Below, in pieces: positions 13,494-21,041 of a stretch of DNA of 35,419 nucleotides; the first letter of the stretch is position 1, and every line of letters starts with the position of its first letter. Both the position numbers and the translations under genes were made by a program. Source of the DNA: Phycisphaerales bacterium UBA2218 (lineage in GTDB: Bacteria; Planctomycetota; Phycisphaerae; Sedimentisphaerales; Anaerobacaceae); contig DCUI01000052.1 in NCBI GenBank assembly GCA_002327785.1, positions 1-35,419 of the forward strand, written 5' to 3'. The notes under the pieces are model-generated. The model was not told the DNA's origin. It made no database searches and saw nothing but the letters and a program-made list of their open reading frames with translations.

Positions 13494-15267
13494 TTTCCGC
13501 TGCGGCACAAACCTTCTTCACCGCCTCCACGCAGGTCGGCAGGTCGCCGTCCAGATGGTGCCTCTTCATGGCGGCGGCTACCAGTCCGACGAACATCGGC
13601 TGCGGGCGCAGCGGTCGCGAGGTCAGGCAGGGGTGGGCCTGGGTCCCCATAAAGAACGGGTGGTTCGGCAGTTCCAGAATCTGCATGATCGGCTGATCCG
13701 GCGCCTTGCCCGAGAAGACCATGCCGTTCTTCTCCAGGGTCTCGATGTACCGGGGATCGACTTCGTACCGATGCCGGAACCGCATTCGGACGGTGTCCTT
13801 GCGGCCAAACAGATCCCAGGCGATGGTCTTGGGCTCGATCCTGATGTCCCGGCCGCCCAGCCGCATGTTCCCGCCGAGGCCCTCGATTTTCTTCTGCTCC
13901 GGCAGGATATCGATCACCGGCTCCGGCGTCTTCGCGTCCAGTTCCGTGCTGTTGGCGTCCTTGAGCCCGCAGACGGTCCGGGCGAACTCGATCACCGCCA
14001 TCTGGAACCCGAAGCACAGGCCCAGATAGGGCAGGTTGTTCTCGCGGGCGTACTTCACACAGGCGATCTTGCCCTCGGAGCCACGGGCCCCGAACCCGCC
14101 CGGCACGATGATGCCGTCTACGCCGGCCAAGTGCTTGACCGCGTTGGCGTCCGTGATCGAGGTCGTCTCGATCCACTTGATCTTCACGTCGCAGCCCAGC
14201 GCGATGCCGGCGTGCTCCAGGGCGTTGATGATCGAAGCGTAACTGTCGCGGACGGAGGTGTACTTGCCCGTGATGCCGATCGTCGTCTCGTACTTGGCGG
14301 TCCCGATCCTGTCGGTAAAGTCGCACCATTTGGCCCAGGCCTTCCGCTCGTGGCGGAGGTTGATCCGGTCCTCGATCTTGAGCAGACGCAGGACCTCGAA
14401 ATCCAGCCCGTGGTCGCGGAGCATGGACGGGATCATGTAGATGCTGGCGGAGTCGTGCAGGCTGATGACCCGCTCCAGCGGGACGTTGCTGTAGACGCTG
14501 ATCTTCTGGCGGGCCTTCTCGTTGACCGGGTTCGTCGCCCGGCACACGATGATGTCCGGCTGGATGCCAAGCTGCATCACCTGCTTGATGCCGAGCTGAG
14601 CGGCCTTGGATTTCTGCTCGCCCAGCGCCGGCGGCTCCATGATGTAGGTCAGAGCGACGAAGCAACTGCTGCCGGGACCCTCCTCATAGGCCAGCTCGCG
14701 CATCGCCTCGATGAAGTAGGCGTTCTCCAGGTCGCCGACCGTGCCGCCAATCTCGACGAACACAACATCCGCCTTGGTTTCGGCGGCAAGCTGCCTCAGC
14801 CGCAGCTTCACCTCGCCCGTCACGTGCGGGATCATCTGCACGTCCCGGCCGAGATAGTCGCCGTGCCGCTCCTTGTTGAGCACGGAGCTGAAGATCTGCC
14901 CGCTCGTGGCGAAGTTGGCCTTGCTGAGGTCCTGATCGAGGATTCGCTCGTAGGTTCCCAGGTCCATGTCGGTTTCCATGCCGTCGTCGAGGACGAAGAC
15001 TTCCCCGTGCCGGAAGGGGTTCAGCGTGCCGGAATCGATGTTGAGATAGCCTTCGAGCTTGATCGGGGCAACCTTTAACCCCTTATCCTGCAAGAGCTTG
15101 GCGAGGCACGAAGAGAAGATCCCCTTGCCCAGCCCGCTCATGACCGTGCCCATGACGAACACGTAGCGGGTCTTGCCCTTCTTATAGTTCGCCGGCAAAG
15201 GCGCGAAGAACTCGCTCTCCGTCGATGCATCACTCAGCGAAGCCAACAGAATTTCGTCTTTCTTCAT
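13489..15267 (-). CDS. pyrG: CTP synthase, divergent form
   Basis: Converts UTP, ATP and glutamine to CTP. The synthetase domain begins after an N-terminal extension of about 33 residues: YVFVMGTVMSGLGKGI (P-loop around residues 40-49), HGEVFVLDDGMETDMDLG, and VEIGGTVGDLEN. The glutaminase domain has VPGGFGARGSEGK and the nucleophile cysteine in LGLCFGFQMAV (about C418). Where nearly all CTP synthases have HPEF near the C-terminus, this one has HPCL (H545, C547), so the third member of the Cys-His-Glu triad is replaced. Several usually strict positions differ (KSKAAQ for KTKPTQ). 592 residues from the ATG at 15267; a longer frame from 15309 uses rare codons and begins 3 bp after the upstream stop. 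No clear Shine-Dalgarno. Confidence 0.9.
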   Translation of the reverse strand: MKKDEILLASLSDASTESEFFAPLPANYKKGKTRYVFVMGTVMSGLGKGIFSSCLAKLLQDKGLKVAPIKLEGYLNIDSGTLNPFRHGEVFVLDDGMETDMDLGTYERILDQDLSKANFATSGQIFSSVLNKERHGDYLGRDVQMIPHVTGEVKLRLRQLAAETKADVVFVEIGGTVGDLENAYFIEAMRELAYEEGPGSSCFVALTYIMEPPALGEQKSKAAQLGIKQVMQLGIQPDIIVCRATNPVNEKARQKISVYSNVPLERVISLHDSASIYMIPSMLRDHGLDFEVLRLLKIEDRINLRHERKAWAKWCDFTDRIGTAKYETTIGITGKYTSVRDSYASIINALEHAGIALGCDVKIKWIETTSITDANAVKHLAGVDGIIVPGGFGARGSEGKIACVKYARENNLPYLGLCFGFQMAVIEFARTVCGLKDANSTELDAKTPEPVIDILPEQKKIEGLGGNMRLGGRDIRIEPKTIAWDLFGRKDTVRMRFRHRYEVDPRYIETLEKNGMVFSGKAPDQPIMQILELPNHPFFMGTQAHPCLTSRPLRPQPMFVGLVAAAMKRHHLDGDLPTCVEAVKKVCAAAET

Positions 15268-15312
15268 ATGAACACACGATTCCAAAAGAGCATCACTCCA
15301 TTCTATCATAAT

Positions 15313-15945
15313 TTAGCAGTCGGCGCGACTTTGAGAAGGCCCAAGCACAGGTATGAACGCATCCAAGGCTTCTATCGCCTTCTTCAAGCTGAGAGAATGG
15401 TCCTTGGCTATAGCAGGATCCCAGTGCTCTTCCACAAAGGACATGAGTCTCCCGTTGTAGTCTGGACCTACTTTGGCTGTACTGCCGCCTTGCGGAACGA
15501 TGTCGCGCCGTATATTCCCCCTCCGGGATCGCCTGGCCAAGTCTACCAGGAATCTCTTGGGGTTTTGTATTTCATCCACGTTGGGTGGTATGCGGTTTTC
15601 GGGAACTCCCAGGAATGCTGCAAAGGCTTCACGACATCCCAATAGCCATGCTTCGACCTCTCGCACGGCTACTCTGGACAATAAATTCGGGTGCCTGGGC
15701 ACATCCAGCCATTCTCTGATTAGAACCGGTGCACACTCATGCGTGTCCAAGTCTGTCAACACAAGATACGGCATCCCTTTGGCGGCGGCGTTAAGACCCT
15801 TGATCTTCTTCTTGATCCAGCCATACCCGTCAGCAGGAAGCGTCTGACCGATCAAGTAGTCTGTCGCGGAGCAACAGAGCAGCTTTCGCAATACCATCTC
15901 ACTCAGCACATCTTCAAACACAAGGTTGATACATGTCTCAGGCAT
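15313..15945 (-). CDS. TOPRIM-like DUF4276-type protein, partner of the AAA ATPase (probable defence effector)
   Basis: The 210-residue protein shows the TOPRIM pattern: an acidic first strand (NLVFEDVLSE, E11/E16), a DxD strand (YLVLTDLDTHE, D65 and D67), and the REVEAWLLG helix (E96/E98) typical of DUF4276 proteins. TOPRIM domains of this kind act as nucleases in two-gene ATPase-nuclease defence systems; activity here is inferred. Its ATG at 15945 overlaps the stop of the ATPase gene by 8 nt (ATGCCTGA), so the two are translationally coupled. The stop is followed closely by pyrG. The DNA is visibly more AT-rich than kdsB or pyrG, which points to transfer. A start at 15969 is possible but gives an atypical cysteine-rich leader. 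Confidence 0.72.
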   Translation of the reverse strand: MPETCINLVFEDVLSEMVLRKLLCCSATDYLIGQTLPADGYGWIKKKIKGLNAAAKGMPYLVLTDLDTHECAPVLIREWLDVPRHPNLLSRVAVREVEAWLLGCREAFAAFLGVPENRIPPNVDEIQNPKRFLVDLARRSRRGNIRRDIVPQGGSTAKVGPDYNGRLMSFVEEHWDPAIAKDHSLSLKKAIEALDAFIPVLGPSQSRADC

Positions 15946-17089
15946 CGAACAACCACAGTTGCGCCCCAATCTTCGGCATAGTTCGCGGAATCACAGCCTC
16001 ACCGGCTGTGAAGCCGTTTTCAAGAAGGTCCCTTACCTCCTGTATTGCCGAAGCAACGTCCACCTTAGTACCTTCACTAGTCGGAGTCAGTATGAGTATC
16101 TCCTCCCCACCGATCCCTTGGTCCGACAGCAGGTCAGCACTGTGTGTGCTGACCAGGACCTGTCGTTTGTGCTTTCCCTGCAGCCGATAGATAACGGCCG
16201 GCAAAGCCCTGACAATTGCCGCGTTCAACGACAGTTCGGGTTCTTCCAGCAGAAGCAATCCATCGCCCTCCAACAGAGACCACAACAATGCGATCAAGCG
16301 GAGCGTTCCGTCTGAGAACTGATCTTCTCGCTGTCTTGCCCCCATAGGTCTCCAGTGTTCATAGACCGCTTCAAGGTGGGGTATGCCAGCTTCGTCTTTG
16401 ACTTCAGCCAGGTCTCTTAGCTGCGGTACCGCGATCTTCAGCGCGTGCTCGATTTTGCGCAGACGCGATTTGCGTGTCTTGTCCGGAGTACGCGCAACCC
16501 TCTCAAGGAAGGTTCGGCCGAATGGATCACCGGGAACTCCAGGTCCGGAGAACGCACGAGGATGGCGAACCAGTTGGGGAACCAAATGTTGATATAGAAC
16601 GGAGTCAAAGAACTTGGCCAGATCCCGGAATCGTTCATTGACGCTGATCTGCTCAAGGTGGGTCTGCGTCAGTCGCATCTCGTCTTTGCTGTCATTCTCG
16701 TCCGGTCTATTCAGGATTTGGTGTTCGCCCTCCCATATCTTCTCATAAACGAGGTAGGGTGACCGCGTGCCTCGCTGGTGCTGTTTGATTCCCATGGAGT
16801 ACTTCCACAGGGGCCGCTCCGTGGCGCCATTCGCCAAATACACCTCGATCTCGACATCAGGCTCTTTTCGTGCAGCCAGACAACGAATCTTGGACAGTCC
16901 CCCTCTTTCCTCAACGGCTTGCTGGAGGCCGCCGCCGCGCTTGACGACATCTCGCAGAAACCGGAAGACATCCAAGAGGTTAGATTTCCCGGACGCATTG
17001 GGCCCCGCCAGGAAAACGCGGTTTCTCAACGGCACGTCAACGGCCTGGAAATTCCTCCAGTTCTTCAAGCGGAGATGGGAGACAATCAT
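15938..17089 (-). CDS. AAA ATPase of the SMC/OLD (AAA_21/AAA_15) type, probable defence sensor
   Basis: The 383-residue protein starts MIVSHLRLKNWRNFQAVDVP, the usual N-terminus of RecF/OLD-like ATPases. It has Walker A GPNASGKSN (29-37), an ABC signature QFSDGTLRL (from about 257), Walker B LLLLEEPELSLN (278-289) and an H-loop VSTHSADLL (from 313). Such stand-alone AAA_21 ATPases are commonly paired with a TOPRIM or HNH nuclease in anti-phage systems (AbiL, PARIS, Septu and others); which of these is closest cannot be told here. Its ATG overlaps the kdsB stop (ATGA), and its own stop overlaps the TOPRIM gene start, so four genes kdsB-ATPase-TOPRIM-pyrG lie in tight succession. Confidence 0.82.
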   Translation of the reverse strand: MIVSHLRLKNWRNFQAVDVPLRNRVFLAGPNASGKSNLLDVFRFLRDVVKRGGGLQQAVEERGGLSKIRCLAARKEPDVEIEVYLANGATERPLWKYSMGIKQHQRGTRSPYLVYEKIWEGEHQILNRPDENDSKDEMRLTQTHLEQISVNERFRDLAKFFDSVLYQHLVPQLVRHPRAFSGPGVPGDPFGRTFLERVARTPDKTRKSRLRKIEHALKIAVPQLRDLAEVKDEAGIPHLEAVYEHWRPMGARQREDQFSDGTLRLIALLWSLLEGDGLLLLEEPELSLNAAIVRALPAVIYRLQGKHKRQVLVSTHSADLLSDQGIGGEEILILTPTSEGTKVDVASAIQEVRDLLENGFTAGEAVIPRTMPKIGAQLWLFDA

Positions 17090-17841
17090 AGTTGCCCCTC
17101 TCGTTCTTCTATGGTCTGCGCCTTCACGAACGCTGCGTATTGCTCGGGGGTGTCGATTCCTTCGCAGGTGCGCTCGACCTTGCCGACGAGGATCGTGCAG
17201 CCGTGCTCGATCGCGCGGAGCTGCTCGAGCTTTTCGAGCTTCTCCAGAGGCGTTTGCGGCAGCGAGGTGATTCTCAACAGAAAATCCCTGCGATAGGCGT
17301 AAATTCCAATGTGACGCAGATAATGGCTCGCGTCGCCCACGCCCGCTCGGTCCCGGTCGTAGGGAATCACGGATCGTGAGAAGTAAATGGCCCTTCCGCT
17401 CGCATCCACGACCACCTTAACCACGTTCGGGTCACTGACTTGTTCGCGGGCCGCGAACGGGGCCGCCAGCGTCGCCATGGGGGCGTCCGGGCTATCCAGC
17501 AACAGCCGGGCGAGGTAGTCAATGTGGTCGGGATCGATCCGGGGCTCGTCGCCCTGGACGTTGACCACAATATCCGCGTCGCTCCGGCCGACCGCCTCGG
17601 CGATTCTATCCGTCCCGCTGTTATGTTTCGGGGAGGTCAGCACGCACTCGGCCCCGAACTCCCGCGCCGCCTGCACGATCTTCTCATCGTCGGCCGCGAT
17701 CACCACCCGCTGGGGCAGCTTCGCCTTGCGGGCCTGCTCCCACGTGTGCTGGATAAGGTACTTGCCGGTATCTTGGGCGAGAACTTTTGCGGGGAAGCGT
17801 GTGGACGCGTAGCGAGCCGGAATACAGACTACAATCTTCAC
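17086..17841 (-). CDS. kdsB: 3-deoxy-manno-octulosonate cytidylyltransferase
   Basis: Activates Kdo with CTP for lipopolysaccharide inner-core synthesis. KIVVCIPARYASTRFPAKVL is the N-terminal nucleotide-binding signature, followed by VVIAADDEKI, NSGTDRIAEA, VVNVQGDEPRIDP (catalytic aspartate), IYFSRSVIPYDRD, and the ASHYLRHIGIYAYRRDFL block. I start at GTG 17841, giving 251 residues and the family N-terminus; a TTG at 17892 adds 17 unconserved residues. No strong Shine-Dalgarno is seen. KdsB and PyrG functionally connect through CTP, and kdsB-pyrG adjacency is known, for example in chlamydiae; here two defence-like genes lie between them. Confidence 0.94.
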   Translation of the reverse strand: MKIVVCIPARYASTRFPAKVLAQDTGKYLIQHTWEQARKAKLPQRVVIAADDEKIVQAAREFGAECVLTSPKHNSGTDRIAEAVGRSDADIVVNVQGDEPRIDPDHIDYLARLLLDSPDAPMATLAAPFAAREQVSDPNVVKVVVDASGRAIYFSRSVIPYDRDRAGVGDASHYLRHIGIYAYRRDFLLRITSLPQTPLEKLEKLEQLRAIEHGCTILVGKVERTCEGIDTPEQYAAFVKAQTIEEREGQL

Positions 17842-17962
17842 GAATCTACTCGGAAAGGGTCTTCCGTTGCGGCGACGTGCCCCAACTTTCAACAGCCGCT
17901 ATCATACGGTTCGAACTCGCCGATGTCAACGGACTCGCGGTCGATTCTGCGGGCGATCTCAC

Positions 17963-18017
17963 GTAGCATGGGCGTCCCGCCCATGATTCCAGATCACGGG
18001 CAAGATGCTCGTGCTAC
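17963..18017. repeat. Double-hairpin dispersed repeat (complete copy 2)
   Basis: GTAGCATGGGCGTCCCGCCC AT and CACGGGCAAGATGCTCGTG are two successive hairpins ending in GCTAC. The whole is the reverse orientation of the copy at 13437-13493. It sits between the 5' side of kdsB and the 3' end of the Hsp70-like gene. Confidence 0.75.
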
Positions 18018-18064
18018 GGAATGTCCTTGAGCCCCCGCCGCCCAAGACTGAGCCACGCCGGTTC

Positions 18065-20044
18065 TCACAACTGCGCAACCTCAGACAGGCCCTCGATCTG
18101 CTTTTCTGTGACCTGGCGGATGCGGGATTCCAGCTCGTCCTGGAGGGCCTTGGTCTCGCGCTGGAGCGTTTCCTTGAGCCGGCACTGAAAATCCCCCCTC
18201 ATCCGGGCGATTCGCGAGGGCAGCAGGACGTTCTTGACGATCCAGGCCGGGGCGTTCCAGGTATCGGCCAACTCCTTGGCTCGCGACATGCCGTAACGGA
18301 CAGCCAGGAACGCCACCACCGCGCCGATGACCGCGCCGGCGATCCACCCGGCCGGCCCGGCCGCCACCAGGGCCATTCCGCCTCCACCGCTGATCGAGGC
18401 GCCGACGGCGGTCGCCAACGCGACGACAAACCAGCCGACCGTGTCCATGATGCCGCTGTAGAGGTCCGGCGTGTCCGGCTGCACGATCTCCTGACCGATC
18501 ACTCCTCGCTGGGCCTCGGCGATGGGTTTCTCGCCCACGCTGAGCCCGTAGGACTCGAACCAGTTCCGCAACAGCTCGTTGAGCTCGCCCGGCAGGCCCC
18601 GCTGGAGTGTGTGCATCCGCTTTTCGAGGATGGCCCGGAGCTTGCTTTCGTTGGCCTTGACCTGGGCCGCGATGGACTCCCGCAGGGTCTTCACGGCCCC
18701 GCCCTTCTCGCGGAACTCCTCGACAATCGGCCGGATCGTCCTGTCGAACAACTCCGAAGTCACATCGGCCGCCACGCCGGTAACATAGCTTTCCGTCACG
18801 CGCTCGGCCAGCGGTCGGACCTGCGCCTGGCAGAACCGCGGCAGATCGCGACGAAGCTTCTCCCGCGTCTGCTCGAAGTTCTTCTGAAGGGCCGGCAGAA
18901 TCGCCAAGCCCTGCGAGATCACCGCATACGGCCGGTCGCTCCGCATCAGGTGCGACCGGTCGATCCCGAGCGTCTCGGTCACGACATCCGGCACGAACGG
19001 CCACTGGCTGCTGCCGCCTGCCAGGATCACCCGGCTGATCTGGTCCGTGGCTACGGCCTTTTCCGTCAGCCCGTGCGCCAGCGTCGTGCGGAACCAGTCG
19101 ATCAGGTCCATCGACTTCTGCCGCTGGAGGATCCGTTCCGCTCGGACCCGCATGCTCTCCATCTGGAGCACGAACGTTGGACTCGGCAGGTAGCTCTTCG
19201 CCCGCTCCAGGAAGCCGTCCCAATCCATGCCCCGCAGGCTGCCGTAGCGGCCTACCGATTTGTTCACTTTTTCCGTGCGGTCTCTCGCCATGGTCAGCGA
19301 GAAGAACTCCTTCACCTCCCGGCACAGGTACGAGTGGACGTAGTACGTGTCGCCCGCCTTCTCCATCGCTTTTAGCACGCCGGGGTTCTGTTCGAGGAGC
19401 CACTGGAAGAACAGATCGTCGAACAGCCGGCCGCCCAGCTCCATGTCGCCCCAGGAGTGGCTCACCTGGAGGCTCTGGAGGAACGCGAAGTCGCAGGTGC
19501 CGCCTCCGAAATCAATGACGAGGATGCCCCGGCGGGCCTCTTCCGGCGAAAAGTCCTTGTGCCAGAGGTGGTGCAGCAGGGCGCCCTTGGGCTCGTCCAC
19601 GAGCCGGACGTCGCCGTAGCCTGCCTCGGCGGCAATCTGAGAGATCTTGGTCTGAAATGGCCCGTGCGCCTCGCTCGGGACCCCGATGATGACATCGTGC
19701 TTGCCGGGGTCCAGGGCGATGTGCTGTCGCTGCGCCTGCTGGACGACCACGCGGAGGAAATCGGCCGCGGCATGGGCCGCATCGTCGCTCGATACGATAT
19801 CCGGCTTGAACTGCGTGCGGAGCCGGTACTGGCTGCGCTCCCCATCGGAGGCCTCGCCGTACTCGTGGAGAGCCGGCTCGCCGACCAGCGGCTCGCGGTC
19901 GCCGCGATAGAGGATGGCCGTGGGCAGCCCGTCCCGGCCGGTCCCGAAATCGATCCCGACGGGCGAAATCTGGTCCGCCGGACACTTGCTGAAGTACGTG
20001 TTCGTCGTCCCGAAGTCGATGGCCAGGATGTTCCGTGGTTCCAT
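18065..20044 (-). CDS. Hsp70/DnaK-type ATPase with a C-terminal hydrophobic hairpin
   Basis: The N-terminal actin-like ATPase domain is clear: phosphate-1 AIDFGTTNTYFS (8-19), VIIGVPSEA, VDEPKGALLHHL (149-160), phosphate-2 LVIDFGGGTCDFAFL (about 175-189), and adenosine motif VILAGGSSQWPF (about 345). After about residue 390 the canonical beta-sandwich substrate-binding domain of DnaK is not recognisable; instead there is a long alpha-helical region, then a glycine/alanine-rich hydrophobic stretch (about 538-586, WIAGAVIGAVVAFLAVRYG) and a final amphipathic coiled coil. It is therefore probably membrane-associated. It starts one base after the stop of the multi-pass membrane protein gene, so both are co-translated. 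659 residues. Not DnaK itself; client and role unknown. Confidence 0.8.
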   Translation of the reverse strand: MEPRNILAIDFGTTNTYFSKCPADQISPVGIDFGTGRDGLPTAILYRGDREPLVGEPALHEYGEASDGERSQYRLRTQFKPDIVSSDDAAHAAADFLRVVVQQAQRQHIALDPGKHDVIIGVPSEAHGPFQTKISQIAAEAGYGDVRLVDEPKGALLHHLWHKDFSPEEARRGILVIDFGGGTCDFAFLQSLQVSHSWGDMELGGRLFDDLFFQWLLEQNPGVLKAMEKAGDTYYVHSYLCREVKEFFSLTMARDRTEKVNKSVGRYGSLRGMDWDGFLERAKSYLPSPTFVLQMESMRVRAERILQRQKSMDLIDWFRTTLAHGLTEKAVATDQISRVILAGGSSQWPFVPDVVTETLGIDRSHLMRSDRPYAVISQGLAILPALQKNFEQTREKLRRDLPRFCQAQVRPLAERVTESYVTGVAADVTSELFDRTIRPIVEEFREKGGAVKTLRESIAAQVKANESKLRAILEKRMHTLQRGLPGELNELLRNWFESYGLSVGEKPIAEAQRGVIGQEIVQPDTPDLYSGIMDTVGWFVVALATAVGASISGGGGMALVAAGPAGWIAGAVIGAVVAFLAVRYGMSRAKELADTWNAPAWIVKNVLLPSRIARMRGDFQCRLKETLQRETKALQDELESRIRQVTEKQIEGLSEVAQL

Positions 20045-20045
20045 G

Positions 20046-21032
20046 CTACGCCTTGTCCCGGACCTTTCTCACGAGTCCCCGCTGCACGACCTGGCCGCCG
20101 AAGACCACGGCGCGACGCTCGACCGTCACGCGGTCGCCCTCGCTGATGTGCCCGAACGTCTCGTATCGGCCCGTCAGGTCCGGGCTCCAGATCAGGACCT
20201 CTTTCTCGTCGCGTCCGGCCTCCAAAAACACCGGCTCGCCCTCCAAGCCCTCGAACCCGCTGTTCTTGGCCTCTTGGATCAGCTCGTGAGCCACCACCGG
20301 CAGCGATGCCGCCTGGGCCTGATGGAGCAGATAGATTAGCTTGCCGAGCCGCCGAAGGGCCTTGTCCTTATCGGTCTTCGCCTGGGGTATGGCCGCCTTG
20401 TTCAGGCACAGAACCGCCAGCATCGCGACCGCCCAGTCCAACCACTGCTCGAAAGCCACGCGCACGGCCTTCTCGTGCTCGCTGCGGACCGCCCCGCGCA
20501 GGGCCTTGGGCTTCACGAACAGCCAGGGCAGCACCTTCGTGAGAAACCGGGCCCGGGCCATCCGGGACATCAGCAGCACGGCCAGGAACGCCCCGACCGG
20601 CCCGCCCACCGCCAGACCGAGATCGCGCATATCGTAGGCAAGCCGCATCAGGGCCGCCCCGAGCATCATGCCGCCGATCGCGCCGCCCGCCCCCGCCAGG
20701 GCCAGCGTGAACGACTTCACCTGGGCCCCCGCGACCGGTCCCGGCACCCGCAGCGGTCGCGAGATGGTGTCGAAGCTCAGGGCAATCATCGCTACGTCGT
20801 CGTCATCGAGCCGAGTCCCCCCGTTCACCAGGGCCATGGAATCGGCGGAGAGCAGTTCCTGCTTCAAGACGGCGTTCACCCTCGCCTCGGCGGCCTGGAA
20901 ATCCCCCGCTGCCGGACTGCCGATCATATCCAGAGTCGTGAAGTACTCGCGGGCCGCGCGGTCCACGAGACTGCGGCGCAGCGACGCCGTCGCGGATTGG
21001 ACCTTCGCTATGTTTTCCTGGAGTTCGAGCAT
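20046..21032 (-). CDS. Multi-pass membrane protein paired with the Hsp70-like ATPase
   Basis: No known family recognised. The 328-residue protein has a soluble helical N-terminus (1-100), a glycine-rich double membrane segment (about 108-160; AGAGGAIGGMMLGAALM and VGGPVGAFLAVLLM), a third hydrophobic segment (TKVLPWLFV) and a fourth (WLDWAVAMLAVLCLN). A C-terminal beta-rich soluble domain follows (about 265-328; EKEVLIWSPDLTGRYETFG, GDRVTVERRAVVFGG). AGGTAT lies near the ATG. The TAG stop is one base from the Hsp70-like start codon. The tight pairing suggests the two proteins form a membrane complex, with this protein perhaps acting as anchor or regulator; inference. Confidence 0.65.
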   Translation of the reverse strand: MLELQENIAKVQSATASLRRSLVDRAAREYFTTLDMIGSPAAGDFQAAEARVNAVLKQELLSADSMALVNGGTRLDDDDVAMIALSFDTISRPLRVPGPVAGAQVKSFTLALAGAGGAIGGMMLGAALMRLAYDMRDLGLAVGGPVGAFLAVLLMSRMARARFLTKVLPWLFVKPKALRGAVRSEHEKAVRVAFEQWLDWAVAMLAVLCLNKAAIPQAKTDKDKALRRLGKLIYLLHQAQAASLPVVAHELIQEAKNSGFEGLEGEPVFLEAGRDEKEVLIWSPDLTGRYETFGHISEGDRVTVERRAVVFGGQVVQRGLVRKVRDKA

Positions 21033-21041
21033 ATACCTACG

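Noticed and set aside
13486..15078. 530-codon plus-strand frame opposite pyrG
   Set aside because: Shadow of pyrG; residues are arginine/aspartate/valine-rich without motifs, while pyrG blocks are intact on the minus strand.
18081..19403. 440-codon second minus-strand frame inside the Hsp70-like gene
   Set aside because: Out-of-frame shadow; low-complexity R/G/P composition and no start signal.
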